A stretch of DNA of 64,000 nucleotides from contig JAMJFZ010002307.1 in the NCBI GenBank assembly GCA_026225945.1, positions 10,088,501-10,152,500 of the forward strand, given 5' to 3'. A program made the position numbers and the translations under genes. The notes under the pieces were generated by a model that saw only the letters and a program-made list of their open reading frames with translations, made no database searches and was not told where the DNA came from. Positions 34,872 through 47,166 of the stretch are shown in pieces. The stretch comes from Cricetomys ansorgei (Eukaryota; Chordata; Mammalia; Rodentia; Nesomyidae). Each line of letters begins with the position of its first letter. Position 1 is the stretch's first letter.

Positions 34872-37319
34872 AAATTGACAAATATCAAACAAGGTTTTAA
34901 TTAAAAAGTTAATAAAACATTTGAGAGGTGGCAGATTGAAAGGAAGCCTCAGGACCCCAGCATCAAGGTGGCTTTCAAGTCCCTTTATTTTCTTTTTGCT
35001 TTGTGGATCCTGACCTGTGTTTGGGAAAATGCAACAAAGAGCAAAACTCTAAAGGAAATGAACATGTCTCTCCAGAAACCTGTCTCTTTAGACAAATGAC
35101 CAGCAAAAGTGCAGCCTAACAAAACAAGAAATACTTAGATAAAAATACTGGACTGTGGTTGAGCATTGTGGAAAATATGGGTCAACTTTGTGAGGATGGA
35201 GTGGAGGGTTCACATGTTCACCCTGGCTGAGAACCTCTCCCACTCCATCCAGTAGATAGTAATGGGTTCCCTTTTATTTACCTAAATAGTGTCAGAGAAG
35301 CTCAAGCGAAAAATTTGAACTTTTTTTTTTTACCTCTATGGAGCAATAAAAATGCATCTAAAGAAAAATTTTTATAAAAATCTAATGCATATTTTAGAAT
35401 AGAAAAATGACCAACATAAAATGTATTTAATATGTGGGCTCAGTCACAGAACAGAGAACATAGCGACGAGTCAATGAACTCAGAAATAGGGCTGTAGAAA
35501 TGATCCCTTGTCAACAACAGAAACAGAAACATTTATCAAGATAGTTTAATAAAAACCTGGAGACCTGTGAGACTAGAAGACCCAATGCTTATGAGCATCT
35601 GTGAAGGAAAGATGAAAAGGAATGGGCCGGAAAGGTGCTGAAGTACTGGCTGATAACATACTTGGACTCAAGAACCTTGCAAATGCCCGTGGGTTAAACT
35701 CAAAGAAGTCTATGTCAAAATATCCGTAACCAAGCTTCAGAAGGCTGTCTTTCAAAACTGAAAAATAGCAGAAGCAAAACATCTTACCTTTAGGAGGTAA
35801 ATGACTGGAATGACAGTGGGTTCCTCGTTGGAAACCATGAAGGCCAGAAGGCCATGGATTTCTCGAGCCGTGAAAGAGGAGACTGGTAACCTTAAATTCC
35901 ATATGGAGTAAATGTGTCCTTCTTGAAGTAAGAGACAGAAAAGACATGCTGAGGCATAGGGAGATTGCGCGTGTCTATAGCCAAAAAAAAGTGTATAATA
36001 AAAGCACAACTGAAGTGACTCATCAAAATAAAAGGGAAGTGGTAAGAGAAGGAATTTTAGAACACCTGGAAAGAAAGTAGAATAAAAAGAAAAACTTATG
36101 TAAAGGGAATTGTAGAAGGCAAAACTTCAGCCTCCTTCTGCAGGGCTGGGTAGAGGAAAAACCATCCCTAGAACACAGACTGTCTAAGGAGCTGGTTGCT
36201 CTCTAATCTACACGGAACACATGCATTGTTTTCTGTTCAAGGGGCTGCTCTTTCTATCTCCTTATGAGCCTGTGTCTACGAGTCTCGGCTTGTTGGTGAA
36301 GGCTGGTCCATTGACAGCCATAAGTACGGCCTCTGTTGGATAGAATTATTCCACAGATCACATTGTTACTGGATAGTGTTATTTCATAAGGCTTCTGGTG
36401 ATTTTATGCCTCATCAAGCCACCAACCAGGTACTGAGGCCAGGACTCTAAGCAAGGTGATGAATCAGCACAGAATTTCTCTAAGAGAACTTTGGGTGGGT
36501 AACATTCTAAAATTTCATATAAAGGGAAGGAAAACTTCCAGGAATCTCACTGACCCAAACACCAAAAGAAGAAATGGAGAGATGTGTGCGACTATCGGTA
36601 ATTACAATGATACATGATTCATACTGCATTAAAAGATCTATGTACCCTCTGGTTTCAGAAATAACATTCTAGTAAGTTAAAACTCAGCACTAGAGAATAA
36701 ACAAAGGTTGAACAAGGCAGCCATTACTGCAAAGGGAAAATAAGAGGGATATTTTGAGAGACAGACAACTTGATACCTGGATATACAACTGATGCACACG
36801 CCAAAACTCAAGTATACTATAAAGGAAAAAATAGCATTTTTGTTACTTTGAAGTTAAATGAAATAAGCTGGATTTTAAATCTATGCTCTATACATTTGTA
36901 ATCTTCAGTTTTTTATTCTTTCTGACAGATGGAGAAGGATTGTTGATTCTATATAGGAAAGTCATGACCGGGCAGGTATTAAGTAATTAAAAGTTTAGCT
37001 GAGCTGTAAGCTGCTTAACTTCAGTGCTAATGTCTAAGCTTTCTTTGGTGTTTCTTTTATTAATGCACATAGAGGACCAAGGAGAGCACTTTAAATACTA
37101 AAGAGGAATGTACAGCCTGGGTCTCTCTTTCTCTTCATGTCCCACACGTTGTTTAGCCAGAATAGAATTTTGAACCTTGAAAAGGAGTAACTTGTTACTT
37201 TAAAATGTAATATTCTCTTCTAGAAAGAAGAGAGTAAAAACACATCCCAACTCCTTCCATGGAGTCTGATTTCTCAAAGCATCAAAACCAAAACAGATAG
37301 GAGAAGAAAAAGAAATGTA

Positions 37320-39015
37320 AAAACCAGTATCTTTAGTGTATTTAATAGACAAAGATGCTTAGTCCATTAAATATAGCAGGATATGTAAAGAATAATACAC
37401 CATAAACAAATGGGTTGATTGAAATCAATCAATTTGATCCATTATAATATTAACAAATGAAAGAAGAAAAATCATATGATCTATCAATGGATGAAGACAC
37501 TTGGGATGGCAGTTAACAAAAACAAAGGGTGTGCAAAAAAGTCATACAAATCCTCATGAGATGTTTATAAGGAGGCCCTAGGCTCCCAAAACAAGAGTGG
37601 CTCTGGCCATTTCTCTTGGTTACCCACTAACAATGTATGATAAGACGTATCGCTGAAGGTGCCGTGTGCCTTGGTTGCAAAACATAGAAAAAATAAAACT
37701 AGAACTGAGCTGGCAGCTTCCTCCTTGCTGGTTCTTTTTCATAATATCTGAAGGCGCTATGAAGGCTGCTGTGGGAGGAAAAGAATCTTGTTGTCTTACT
37801 CATCTGAGAACCCTACAACTCACAATACCACACTAAGAGGCCAGGTTTCCGCTCTGCTGTAATAGTGGCACAACCATTCTGGGGACAATCATCAACTCTC
37901 TAATTGGATTCCAGGCCCACTTCACATGAAGGAATTCGTTCTTGATACTTTAAACACAATTGTAAAAGCTTATGACTGAGGGGCTCATAGGCCCTACCTA
38001 TCAGTGAATGCAGGGACTCTTGGCTATACATACATGGAGCTAAAAACAGGGAAAAATTGAAAACAACCCTAAGCAGGAAATTGATACTAGCCCCTCTAAA
38101 GGTCCAGGGCCTATTATGGAAGAAAGCATAGAAAAGATTTAAGAGCCTGATCATACAGAAATGAGCTGTGAAATGCTGTGTTCTGGGGACGTCATAGCCA
38201 CTGCAATTATGAACTCACAGCAGCAGAGGTTGCTTGCACTGGTCCTGAACAAGACTGGTCCCATTAACAGCAAGTCATGCATAAAGGAGGGGCTTGTGGG
38301 ACCCAAGCCTTCTCCACTAAACTATTGCATACTGGTGAATTTGGGGAGGTGGTAGTGGAGGAGTCATGATCTTCAGGTGTGTACCCACTGGGGAGCATGA
38401 TAGGCTCCACGGGATAGTTCCATATCTCTGGTCACCAAGATGTCCCCAACTAAACTCAATGGGTCATAAAATGATACAAAAATATTAATGTCTGAAAGAT
38501 ATTTTTAGGGGAGAGGAAGGGCTATCGGGGGTGGAAGGTAAGGGAGGGCGGAGGTAGAAGTGCTGTGAATACATTACACGCTTGCATGAAAGAGTCCAGG
38601 AACAAACTGATATAGTAAAAAGTATTTGGCAAAATTCCAAAGTCCTCTATGATTGAAAAATAAAACAAAACAAGCAAACAACAAAACCTCTCAGCAAAAT
38701 CAGAGTAGGGCTTCCAGCCAAGGCTCTACAGATTAATGAAACACTACAGAATCCAGACATAGCTCTCACACAAATGTGCAGAGCTAGTTTTTTACCAATG
38801 AGCAAAAGCAAGAGAATGGCGGAGGGCAGTGTAGATAACAAAGTGTGCTGAGCACCAACCCCAGATCTTCAGACACGCATAGAATAAAAGCACTGTTAAC
38901 AAAAAGATCTTAGCCTAAACGTCACACACTTCCTGCACTCAGAATTTCACACCTACTCCTCACACTTTGCACAGGAATCTGCTCAAAATGTATCGCAGAC
39001 GTAAATGTGCAGCTG
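37320..39015 (+). mobile_element. Mosaic of degraded L1 ORF2 and 3' UTR pieces, sense
   Basis: About 37430-37530 resembles the ORF2 block around ATTAACAAATGAAAGAAGAA and AATCATATGATC. 37595-38640 resembles an old rodent L1 3' UTR (GGACTCTTGGCTATACATAC, ACATGGAGCTAAAA, GGGGCTTGTGGGACC). 38640-39015 resembles ORF2 again (GATTAATGAAACACTACAGA, GATCTTAGCCTAAACGTCAC). More than one insertion must be involved. All are highly decayed. Confidence 0.55.
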
Positions 39016-39019
39016 TGAA

Positions 39020-39159
39020 ACTTTCAAAAATTACTTCTCTTATTTTTTGAGATTACATAGCTGCATCATTTCCGTCTTCCCTTTCCTCCCCCAAAACCCT
39101 CCCATGTGCTTCCCCTTGATCATTTTCAAGTTAATGCCCTCTGTTTTCATTAATTGTTG

Positions 39160-39206
<47 letters not shown>
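39020..39206 (-). mobile_element. Rodent L1 3' end, antisense, with (CA)n tail, nested in an older L1
   Basis: Plus-strand CCCTTTCCTCCCCCAAAACC and TTTTCATTAATTGTTGT followed by (CA)n is typical of an antisense rodent L1 3' UTR. L1 ORF2-like sequence of opposite orientation resumes after it. Confidence 0.5.
39163..39206 (+). repeat. (CA)n microsatellite
   Basis: About 21 CA units at the end of the antisense L1 tail. Confidence 0.97.
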
Positions 39207-39207
<1 letters not shown>

Positions 39208-39209
39208 TT

Positions 39210-40480
39210 ATTAAACGAATAGAGCAGAAGATCTTCAGGACATCGAACTCAGCAAAGCAGCCTTGGGCCTGCCAGTTAACACATCATCCACAGCCACAGA
39301 AAGTGATCTGTTTGACCTCGTTGAAGTTAGAAACGCTTGCTCTGTTACAAAAACAAAAACCTTGATTATTTCAAGACAAATGGCACCAGGAGATAATATA
39401 TGCCAATCTCATGCTCAACAGGGGACTGGTATCTAGAAAACATAAGGAACTCTTAGTCAGATATGGTGTTGCACAGTTTTAACTCCAGCTCTTGGGAGGT
39501 AGAAGCAGGACTGCGTGGAGTTTAAGGTCTTTGACTATATAGCATGTATGAGACCAGCCTGAGTGAAAAGAGACCCTGTCCCAAACAACAATAACAGTCT
39601 CTTGATAATTCAATGTTAAGTAACTAAACAAAGCCTGTCTTAGTAGTACATGCCTTTAATCACAGCACAAAGCAGACTGAGTCAAGACGGAAGTCCAAGA
39701 CCAACCTTGCAACATTGCATGACCTTTTTTTTTTCAGACAAATACAATAAAAATGTTTTTAAATGTTCAATCTCAGTAGCTACCAGAGAAATGCAAATTA
39801 GAGCTACACTGGGATTTTATCTCACCTAAGAAAATATTACCAATGCTGGTGAGAATGCAGAGGAAAGGAAGGAACCCTTGTACACTGCCGGTAAGAATGT
39901 AAAATAGACCGGCATTATGGAAGTCAGCATGGAGGCTTCTCAATGCACTGAAACATATGGCCAGGTCGTAGCTCTCCTGGGTGTTAGCTGAAGGACGCCA
40001 GGTCAACACAGCACAGAGACGCTTGCGCATCAGTGTGCACTGTAGCACAGTTCACAACGGCTGCCATGGAAACAACCTCAGTGTGTATCCACAGAGGAGA
40101 GGATGAGGAAAACGAGGTAAACACGAGAATTGTTTCAGCCATAAGGAAGAATAAGTTTTGCCATTTACAGGAAAATGGATACAAATGAAAATGACTACAT
40201 TAAGCAAATTAAGCCAATCTCAAAAAGACAAGCACTGCATATTGTCTCTCAATCGCAGATGCTTGATTTTATATATGTACATAAAATCAAGGGTGCAGAA
40301 ATGACACAGAAAGAGAAGAAAGGGAAGGCCGGTAGGTGGGGACAGAACATGCTCAAGGCACATTATATATTTCATGAAAATGTCTTTAGAAAACCCAAGC
40401 ACCATGCACAAGGGATACCTGTCAGTTGAAAGCATCATTAAAGAAGCAAACAATCCCATTAAAAATGCACAGAAACAGAC
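39210..40480 (+). mobile_element. Old L1 ORF2 C-terminal region and 3' UTR, sense, with two B1 insertions
   Basis: Landmarks are GGAGATAATATATGCCAATC, GGGGACTGGTATCTAGAAAA, AGAGAAATGCAAATTAGAGC, CAATGCTGGTGAGAATGCAG and CCATTTACAGGAAAATGGAT. This is the order expected of an L1 3' part in the plus direction. B1-like SINEs interrupt it at about 39455-39600 and 39630-39745. Confidence 0.75.
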
Positions 40481-40489
40481 ACTTCACAG

Positions 40490-41310
40490 AAGAGGATTCA
40501 TAAGTGACGAACACATCAGATGTTTACTGTAGTCACACACTAAAGAAGTATGCATTAAAACACAATAAGAAATGACCCATGAGAATCTCTAAAAAAAAAT
40601 AGACATTACATAATGGCAAAGATGTGGAGAAACTGGACTGCCTATGCATCGTAAGTAGAATAGAAAATGTTCCAGCCACTGTTTGGTACTGCCAAATGGT
40701 TAGCGGGTGTTTTCCAAAGTTAAACATGAATTTACTATACAACCTAGCAATTGTATTCTTAGAAATTTATCTAGGGAAGTGAAAGTTTAGTTTCACTTAG
40801 AAACATGTGCACGAATGTTCTAGCATTTGTTATTCCTACTTGTCCCAAACTGAAACCTAGCCAGTGTTCTGACAAGTAAATAAACTGTGGTTTGTTTGTG
40901 CCATGCAACACTGCCTGGCCCTGAAAGAAGCACAGTACACACACACACAGACACACACACAGACATATACACACACACACACACCAACTTGGATGAACCT
41001 TGAGAGAATTATGCCAAATAAAAGAAGCCAACTTCCAAAGTGTATACGATTCCATTTGCACGGCAGTCTTAAAAAATTATAAACGCATTGACTAGGTTCG
41101 TGGTTGATAGGGATGAGAGATGGGTGTGACCCTCTATAAATGAAACAAATAAAAATAACAAAATGGTGAAGTTTGGGTGATGGTGGTTTATATCTTGATC
41201 GTGGATGGACATATAAATGCACACACATACACATACATAAACACACAGAGTGAAAAATCTGAGTAATTTCTCCATGCTGAATCAGTGTCAATGTCCTGCC
41301 TTGAATCTGC
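40490..41310 (+). mobile_element. Second ancient L1M 3' end, sense, with internal (CA)n
   Basis: It repeats the L1 3' landmarks already passed in the previous element: GATGTGGAGAAACTGGA, AACCTAGCAATTGTATTC, ACACGAATGTTC-like text, CAACTTGGATGAACCTTGAG, TACGATTCCATTTGCACGGC and TATATCTTGATCGTGG. It is therefore a separate, older (L1MB-like) copy in tandem. Confidence 0.7.
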
Positions 41311-41865
41311 ACATAACTAATAAGGATGTTGACACTGGAAGGCAGAAACAACCAAAGAAGAGGCTGTTTCTTTACGGCTTGCAGTAAATATAATGATATT
41401 TCAAAAATACAGTTTAAAAAAAATAAACCTACTCTAAACTATTTGACAAGGAGACAAAGAAACATAAACATGGAAGCAAATGAATTGATGTTTGTTCAAA
41501 GCGCGAACGTAGGTGGCGAGGGTCAGCGGGCATGGCTGTTCCCAACTCCCTTCTTCCCCCACTCCCCCGAAGCCATCCCGCCTCTCCAGCCCCTCTTCCT
41601 CTTCCCCTAGCCAGGTACCCACAACTTCCTCTTTCACAGATTCTCTTCCCCAGAGTGTTGTCCTCTTACGCTCATTTTGCCTTGTTTGCTGATAGCCTAC
41701 AATGAGTGTGGGCAGTGTTCTAGCCGCTGAGAGAGGGGCGGCTACAACAAAATCTTGGTCCCAGGAAAACGCTCACTCTTGAGGAGAAATGGACAATAAG
41801 CTGGGGGGGGGTGAGGGGGTCTGTGCATAAAAAATGACTAGAGGGCACAATTTTAATTTTTATTA

Positions 41866-41942
41866 CATTTATCTATCCATCTATCTATCTATCTATCTGT
41901 CTGTCTGTCTATCTATTGATCTATCTGTCTATTTATTTATTG
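41866..41942 (+). repeat. (ATCT)n/(GTCT)n microsatellite
   Basis: ATCT units with GTCT and ATTT variants, about 19 units. Confidence 0.95.
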
Positions 41943-42095
41943 GGAGAGTGTGCATGCTGTGGCACATGTGTGTGAACAACCTGTGTGAGTCAATCCTCTT
42001 CCTCTGCCATGTGGATCCCGAGGCTGGAACTCAGATTGTCAGGTTTGGCAGCAAGTACCTTTACCTGAAAGGCCATCCCTCCAGCCTCTTGCTAT
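41940..42095 (-). mobile_element. B3/B4-like SINE, antisense
   Basis: CCTCTGCCATGTGGATCCCG, GGCTGGAACTCAGATTGTCA and GGCCATCCCTCCAGCC are the reversed head of a B3/B4 element. A (ATCT)n array precedes it. Confidence 0.65.
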
Positions 42096-42475
42096 TTGAG
42101 ATGCATGGTTAGAGAAGACCTCTTTGGTGGCTTCATATTTGAGTCGAAACCTCAACAGGAAACAAATTATGTGCATGAATCTTGGAAAAGACACATTTCT
42201 GCAGAGAGAATCACTGTCCATACTAGGAAACAATTTCTCAAGAAGAGATGAGGGAAGCAGGAGACCCAGATGGAGTAGACAGTGGCCAAGCATAGGGGGT
42301 GAGCATAGAGCATTCAAGGAGCCAGGTATGGGCGTGTTAGTTAGCTGGTGCCACACCACAAGCCCCAACTTGAATGGACGACAACTTCCGACAGTAATCA
42401 TGTTATCGTTTCTGAGAATGTCTAAGGACAACACATCTTTCAAGTTGCTAGGGAACATTTATCCATTTAGAATAA

Positions 42476-42680
42476 ATGGAGGTTGTGGGTGGGGCTCAGG
42501 TGGTAGAGTGTCCATCAGCATGGAGCCCTGAGTTTGATCCCCAGTACTATAAAATCCAGGTGTGATCACACATGATCCAATCCCAGACCTCAGGAGGTGG
42601 GGGCAGGAAGATCAGGACATGAGATCTCAAGACGGAAAGGATTGGTAAACGGAGTCTTTTCTGTGGCCTATAAGTTGTTT
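42476..42680 (+). mobile_element. ID-B1 composite SINE, sense
   Basis: The ID-like head TGGGGCTCAGGTGGTAGAGT and GAGTTTGATCCCCAGTAC precede a degraded B1-like part ending about 42650. Confidence 0.65.
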
Positions 42681-43084
42681 TTCTGTGGCGGCCAACCAGG
42701 ATGTGCCCCAGTGGTCTCAATATTCAGACCAGATGTGATGCTGGTCTGTGTGACTCGCAGAGTATGGCCGAAGTGATGGTGTGTCACAGGGACACGGGTA
42801 TGAGTTCAGGGTGGTGATTGTTCTGGGACACAGCAGCCCATTCCATGGGATCTTAAATATCATTACGTCATAGTTCCCAGCTTCCCACTAAACGAATGAT
42901 CTAAGAGGGGTCAGAAGAGTGGGCACGATGTCTTTCAAAATAAAACTTCAGAGGTGACACACCATAATGTGCCTTATGTTCTAATGCGGTTTAGCCTGCT
43001 ACAGACTCAGAAGCTGCCCTTCTTGAGTATGTTTCTCATCCTTATATTTCAAACACTTCACCTCCTCCCCAGCTGCCCTGCTTT

Positions 43085-43225
43085 GTCCTTCTTGAGAAAG
43101 TCTAGCCCAGGTTTGCCTGGAACCGGCTATGTAGTATAAGATAGTCTGAAACTCAGAATCCTCCTGCCTCTGCCATTTAATTACTACTGGGATTACTGAT
43201 GTCCAACACCATATCCAGCCATTCC
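43085..43225 (-). mobile_element. B1 SINE, antisense (old)
   Basis: CCTGGAACCGGCTATGTAGT, AATCCTCCTGCCTCTGCC and TACTACTGGGATTACTGATG. Confidence 0.65.
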
Positions 43226-43339
43226 AGCCATCTTGAGTTAGTCAAAGAGTCAGTAAGGTCCTTATAATCTTCCTACAGAAGCGACTCCATTGTAGGACAC
43301 CATGCCAACGCTAACACGTCTCCTCCACATTAGAGGTCT

Positions 43340-43570
43340 TCTCCGGCACCCCCTCTTTTCTCACATTGCTCACACAACACCGACTGTCCCCCAAACTGAT
43401 CACTGCTGTCACCTCCTCCAAGAAGCCTTCCCTATATCCTGGTCTATGTCTCTAGAATATCTCATGGGAACTCATTTATCCTATCCTATCAAAAGTTATA
43501 AATTTGTTTTTGTTTCTGTCCCCCCTTTTATGTTATTAACAAGTTGGGGGTCTAGGATTATGCAATACAC
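43340..43570 (+). mobile_element. L2-like 3' fragment
   Basis: CTGTCACCTCCTCCAAGAAG CCTTCCCTATATCCTGG is the conserved L2 3' block in sense. Confidence 0.6.
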
Positions 43571-43589
43571 ATCTCTTTACCTATGAGCA

Positions 43590-43768
43590 GGAGGTTTTGA
43601 TTTGTTTTGTTTTTTGTTTTCTTTTTTTCGAGACAAGGTTTCTCAGTGTAGCCCTGGCTGTCCTAGAATTCACTTTGTAGACCAGGTTAGCCTTGAACTC
43701 ATGGAGATCTGCCTGCCTCTGCCTCCTGAGTGCTGGGATTAAAGGCGTGTACCACCACCTGGCAAGCA
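43590..43768 (-). mobile_element. B1 SINE, antisense (little diverged)
   Basis: CGAGACAAGGTTTCTCAGTG, TAGCCCTGGCTGTCCTAGAA, GATCTGCCTGCCTCTGCCTC and GCTGGGATTAAAGGCGTGTA make it one of the youngest B1 copies here. Confidence 0.95.
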
Positions 43769-43798
43769 GGAGTTTTTAGAACCTGAAGTACCACAGAT

Positions 43799-43822
43799 CT
43801 CTCTCTCTCTCTCTCTCTCTCC

Positions 43823-43857
<35 letters not shown>

Positions 43858-43862
43858 TGTAT
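43799..43862 (+). repeat. (TC)n followed by (TG)n
   Basis: About 40 nt TC with one CCC, then 20 nt TG. Confidence 0.95.
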
Positions 43863-44149
43863 GTCTGTTGTACATTGACTTTCAGTGTTTTCCCTATTAT
43901 TTTAGAGTGAAGTCCTTTTATTCAGAAAAGAAAATTTAAAGCTTAACAATAAAACAGCCTCAGCAGGGTTCTCAGGGGGATCCCAGAAGAAGGTATTATC
44001 AAGGAGATCACAGCTCCAAGAGTGCCAATCCCTGAAGACCCTGGGTCAAGATGAGGTAGGCGGCCATCATCCTGTCCAACTTGGTCTGATGTATATGCTT
44101 GTGCAGTTGTTTGTAATAAAAAAGTTCAACACACAAAATAAAATACGTC

Positions 44150-44275
44150 TCTCTTCTACAGATGATAAAACTGAGGCTCAGAGAAGCAAAACCCCTGGCC
44201 CAAGGATGATGATGTGGGAGCGGAGGTCAGAACCAGATTGCCTTGCTCCCTTCTGAGACTGCTGTACATGGATAC
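44150..44275 (+). mobile_element. MIR fragment, sense
   Basis: CTACAGATGATAAAACTGAG GCTCAGAGAAGCAAAACC and CCTGGCCCAAGGATGATG match the MIR core. Confidence 0.75.
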
Positions 44276-45729
44276 TTTTCAGAGCAGACAGAGGTCAGTG
44301 CAGAAAGCTTCTTTCTCCTTATACCCTTTATAAACCATGTCTTTGCAAACACATGGCAGATGCAGCAGCCAGCGAGGGGTTCACACTTTTAGAGGCTCAT
44401 GGAAAAGCTGTGACCCTATACAAGATTTATCTGGAATTTACTGTTCTGTTTTATTCTTGAAACAGCTAGAAAACCCTCCTAGGATTTCATCATTGCTCAG
44501 AAATTTCTTAAGCAGGTTTGCAAAGTTTAGTGACATCACTTGGTATTGACCTGCCTGTGTGCTGAAACAGAATTCCTCTTCCCATGAATACGTGGTCTTT
44601 TTGTCTTCTTTCTGCAGATTCTGGGATGGGGGAAAGGAGTCTTGGTCTATAGCTAACCCTTCTCAGCATGGGCTCTAAGGGCAGTGTCTGCTGTTTCCAT
44701 CCTCTTGAATGAATCTATTCCATTTTCTCTTTCAGTCTGAAGGACGAATATGTCTAAAGGATGACCTGCCATAAAAGAACACAGGAAATGGTCAATCGGG
44801 GTAAAGGACTGCCATACTAACATTTTGCAGATCCCAACAATTGCTATGTCCATTGTTGGACATGACAGGACTAAGATTCCATAGATGTATCATCAAAATG
44901 ATGATCGAAAGTTGTAGTCCTTGATATTTGAAGGTTCTAGACCCCTCTGAAAACTTGGCAAACATCATCATTTCTCTCTGTGTACCAAGTGTGACATGTA
45001 GACCACACATATGCCTATGGTGGCTGCTCAGCAAGCAGGACAAGGAGTCATATTCATATCTGAAAACTCTGCCATAGCTCAGGAGAGGGAACTACCATCA
45101 CGGCAACCTGGACAGCGGAACCCCGAGCATCTGAGCTCAGGTGTTTTTATTCTTTCAAAACTCCTCAGGTGTTCTACTGATAGCACTTGCAGAACACTAC
45201 CAGTCACCATCCCCCACACCTGCAGACAATACAGAATGCCAAGACCTAGACAGACTCTGTTTCCAACAGTGCACAAAAATAATTATTCTCAACACAACTA
45301 AAAATAAACTTCCACAACACAGACGCATATGGAGCCTACAGCTTTTGCCTTCTGATACCTTTCCCAGTCTCAGTGACACCAACTATGAGAATATACTGGG
45401 CTCGGTTCAACAGGGAAAAAAACAGTCACGTCTGACTAATGGTATCTTCCCTCTTAGCATAAGAAATAGGTGAGCTCAGGTAGACCTTGACCCCCAGCAC
45501 TTCCAAGCTTTAGGTATGCTTTATTTTATTACTATATTCTATAGGTTAATTTTTAATTGTGTCCTCATGAGAACATAAGTTCTCCTTGTCTGCAGAGGTC
45601 TGACTTTCACGTACCTCAGTCTGACGCCCAGGTACCCTAACATAATCTGGAAAGAAACACTCAGCAGATGGTATCAAATGAATAAATGTGCCCTCTTTTC
45701 TTCTGGTAATTCGTATATGTTTCTTACTT

Positions 45730-46250
45730 TTGAGATAATAATACAATTATAACACTTCTCTCTTCCCTTTCCTCCCTCCGAACTCTACCATAATACACAC
45801 ACACACCCCCACTCTGTCTCTGTCTCTCCTTCAAATTCATGGCCTTTTTTCATCATTTGTTAATATACATTATGTATCCAGCTCTGTCTGTATAATGTTA
45901 CTTGTATATGTGTTTTCAGGACTGTTTTGGCACTTAACAACCAATTCCCTGGAGAAAACCACCTCTCCTACTCCCAGTTTTCCTCAGTTCCCTGTAGTTC
46001 TTTGTGTAGGGTTGAGGCCTTGTGGGCTTTTCCCAGTCCACTTTGGCATGCCCATTGGTGTGGTCCTTGTTCGGCTCTGGCTTAGGCAATCCTGTCTGGG
46101 AGGTTTTATGGGTGTAGATTCTGACATTACTAGGAAAAACAATCTCACAGCAAAGTCCCAGATCTTCTGGCTCTTACAGTCCCTCCACACCCTCTTCTGC
46201 ATGTTCTCTGAGTCTTAGGTGTAGAAGTGTTTTATAGATGTGTGCATTGT
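45730..46250 (-). mobile_element. Rodent Lx-type L1 3' UTR, antisense
   Basis: Plus-strand text matches antisense Lx 3' UTR: CTCCCTCCGAACTCTACC, CCTTCAAATTCATGGCC, TGTAGTTCTTTGTGTAGGGT, TGAGGCCTTGTGGG, ATGGGTGTAGATTCTGACAT and AACAATCTCACAGCAAA. The 3' end is at the left and no coding part remains. Confidence 0.8.
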
Positions 46251-46639
46251 GCTCACAACTCTGCATTTTCCTTTGCATTTGCAGGTTTCCTCTGATGCAA
46301 AGAGACATTTTCCTGATGATGAGTGAATACTATACTTATCTGTGGATATAAGGACAAATGTCTACAAATTTGTGTTAGGAATCAAGCTGGTTTAGTAAAT
46401 TAGTAGCTGTAGACTCATCTCCAATAACCATGACTTCACTAGCGCTGAGGAAGTTTTTGGTACTCAGCATGGTCTTCCCTTGTTGAGCTGATTAGAGAGC
46501 ATTTTTTATTTATAGTACAACTATCCACAGTATTTAAATGGTTCTCTTCTACCTACATATTATCTTGAAATTTAAACAATGGCTCTGTTTTGGGGTTTTA
46601 TTAACTTGACGAAGTTTATTTATGCACTGTGTTCTTGTT

Positions 46640-46763
46640 TGGGGGCTGTTTGTTTGTTTGTTTGTTACTGGTGAGAAGGCCTTAAGTAACCACATAGCCC
46701 AGGCTGATCTTGAATCTGAGATCCTCCAGCCTCCTGGGCGCTAGATTTCAGGCATGCACCTTC
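46640..46763 (-). mobile_element. B1-like SINE, antisense
   Basis: (TTTG)n, CACATAGCCCAGGCTGATCT, GATCCTCCAGCCTCCTGGGC and CAGGCATGCACC. It directly abuts the URR1-like repeat. Confidence 0.75.
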
Positions 46764-46765
46764 CT

Positions 46766-47166
46766 TGGTTAGGGTTAGTATTGCTGTGATGAAACACATG
46801 ACCAACGTGACCTTGGGAGAGAGGGTTTATTGGCTTACATATTATAGTCCACTGAGGAAAGCCAGGCAAGAACTCAAACAGGGCAAAAAACTGACGGTAA
46901 GAGCTGACGCAGAGGCCATAGAGGAGTGTTGCCTATTGACTTGCTCTCCATGGCTTGTTCCTGCTTCCTAGTAGAACCTAGGGCCACCAGCGCCGAGATG
47001 GCCCCACCCACAATGGACTGTGCTCTTTTACACCGATCACTGATTCAGAAAATGCCCTATAGGCTCACCTGCAGCTGGATCTTGTAGACACACTTTCTCG
47101 ATCAAGGTTCCTTCCTCTCAGATGACTTTAGCTTGTATCAAGTTGACATAAAACTAGTCAGCACAC
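46766..47166 (+). mobile_element. URR1-like rodent DNA repeat, sense, near full length
   Basis: It starts with TTAGTATTGCTGTGATGAAA, passes TTTATTGGCTTACA, GCAGAGGCCATAGAGGAG and AGGCTCACCTGCAGCTG, and ends AGCTTGTATCAAGTTGACAT. It is the same family as the repeats at 18795 (opposite strand) and 56652. Confidence 0.65.

Larger units (their letters stand above)
32992..37319. other. Spacer between Pde6h and Arhgdib, mostly unique
   Basis: Apart from the B4 element at 34030 and the (GT)n at 34824, no gene or repeat is recognised. A 124-codon minus-strand frame at 35573-35947 has no recognisable domain. Confidence 0.5.

Noticed and set aside
35573..35947. 124-codon minus-strand frame with an internal splice-like TTTTTCAG and GTAAGA
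   Set aside because: No recognisable domain, length within chance for 64 kb, and no conserved partner exons seen. Not reported as a gene.
40857..41351. Longest frame in the window (164 codons, minus)
   Set aside because: It runs antisense through an old L1 3' UTR and CA repeats and is rich in CVCV and similar, so it is not a gene.
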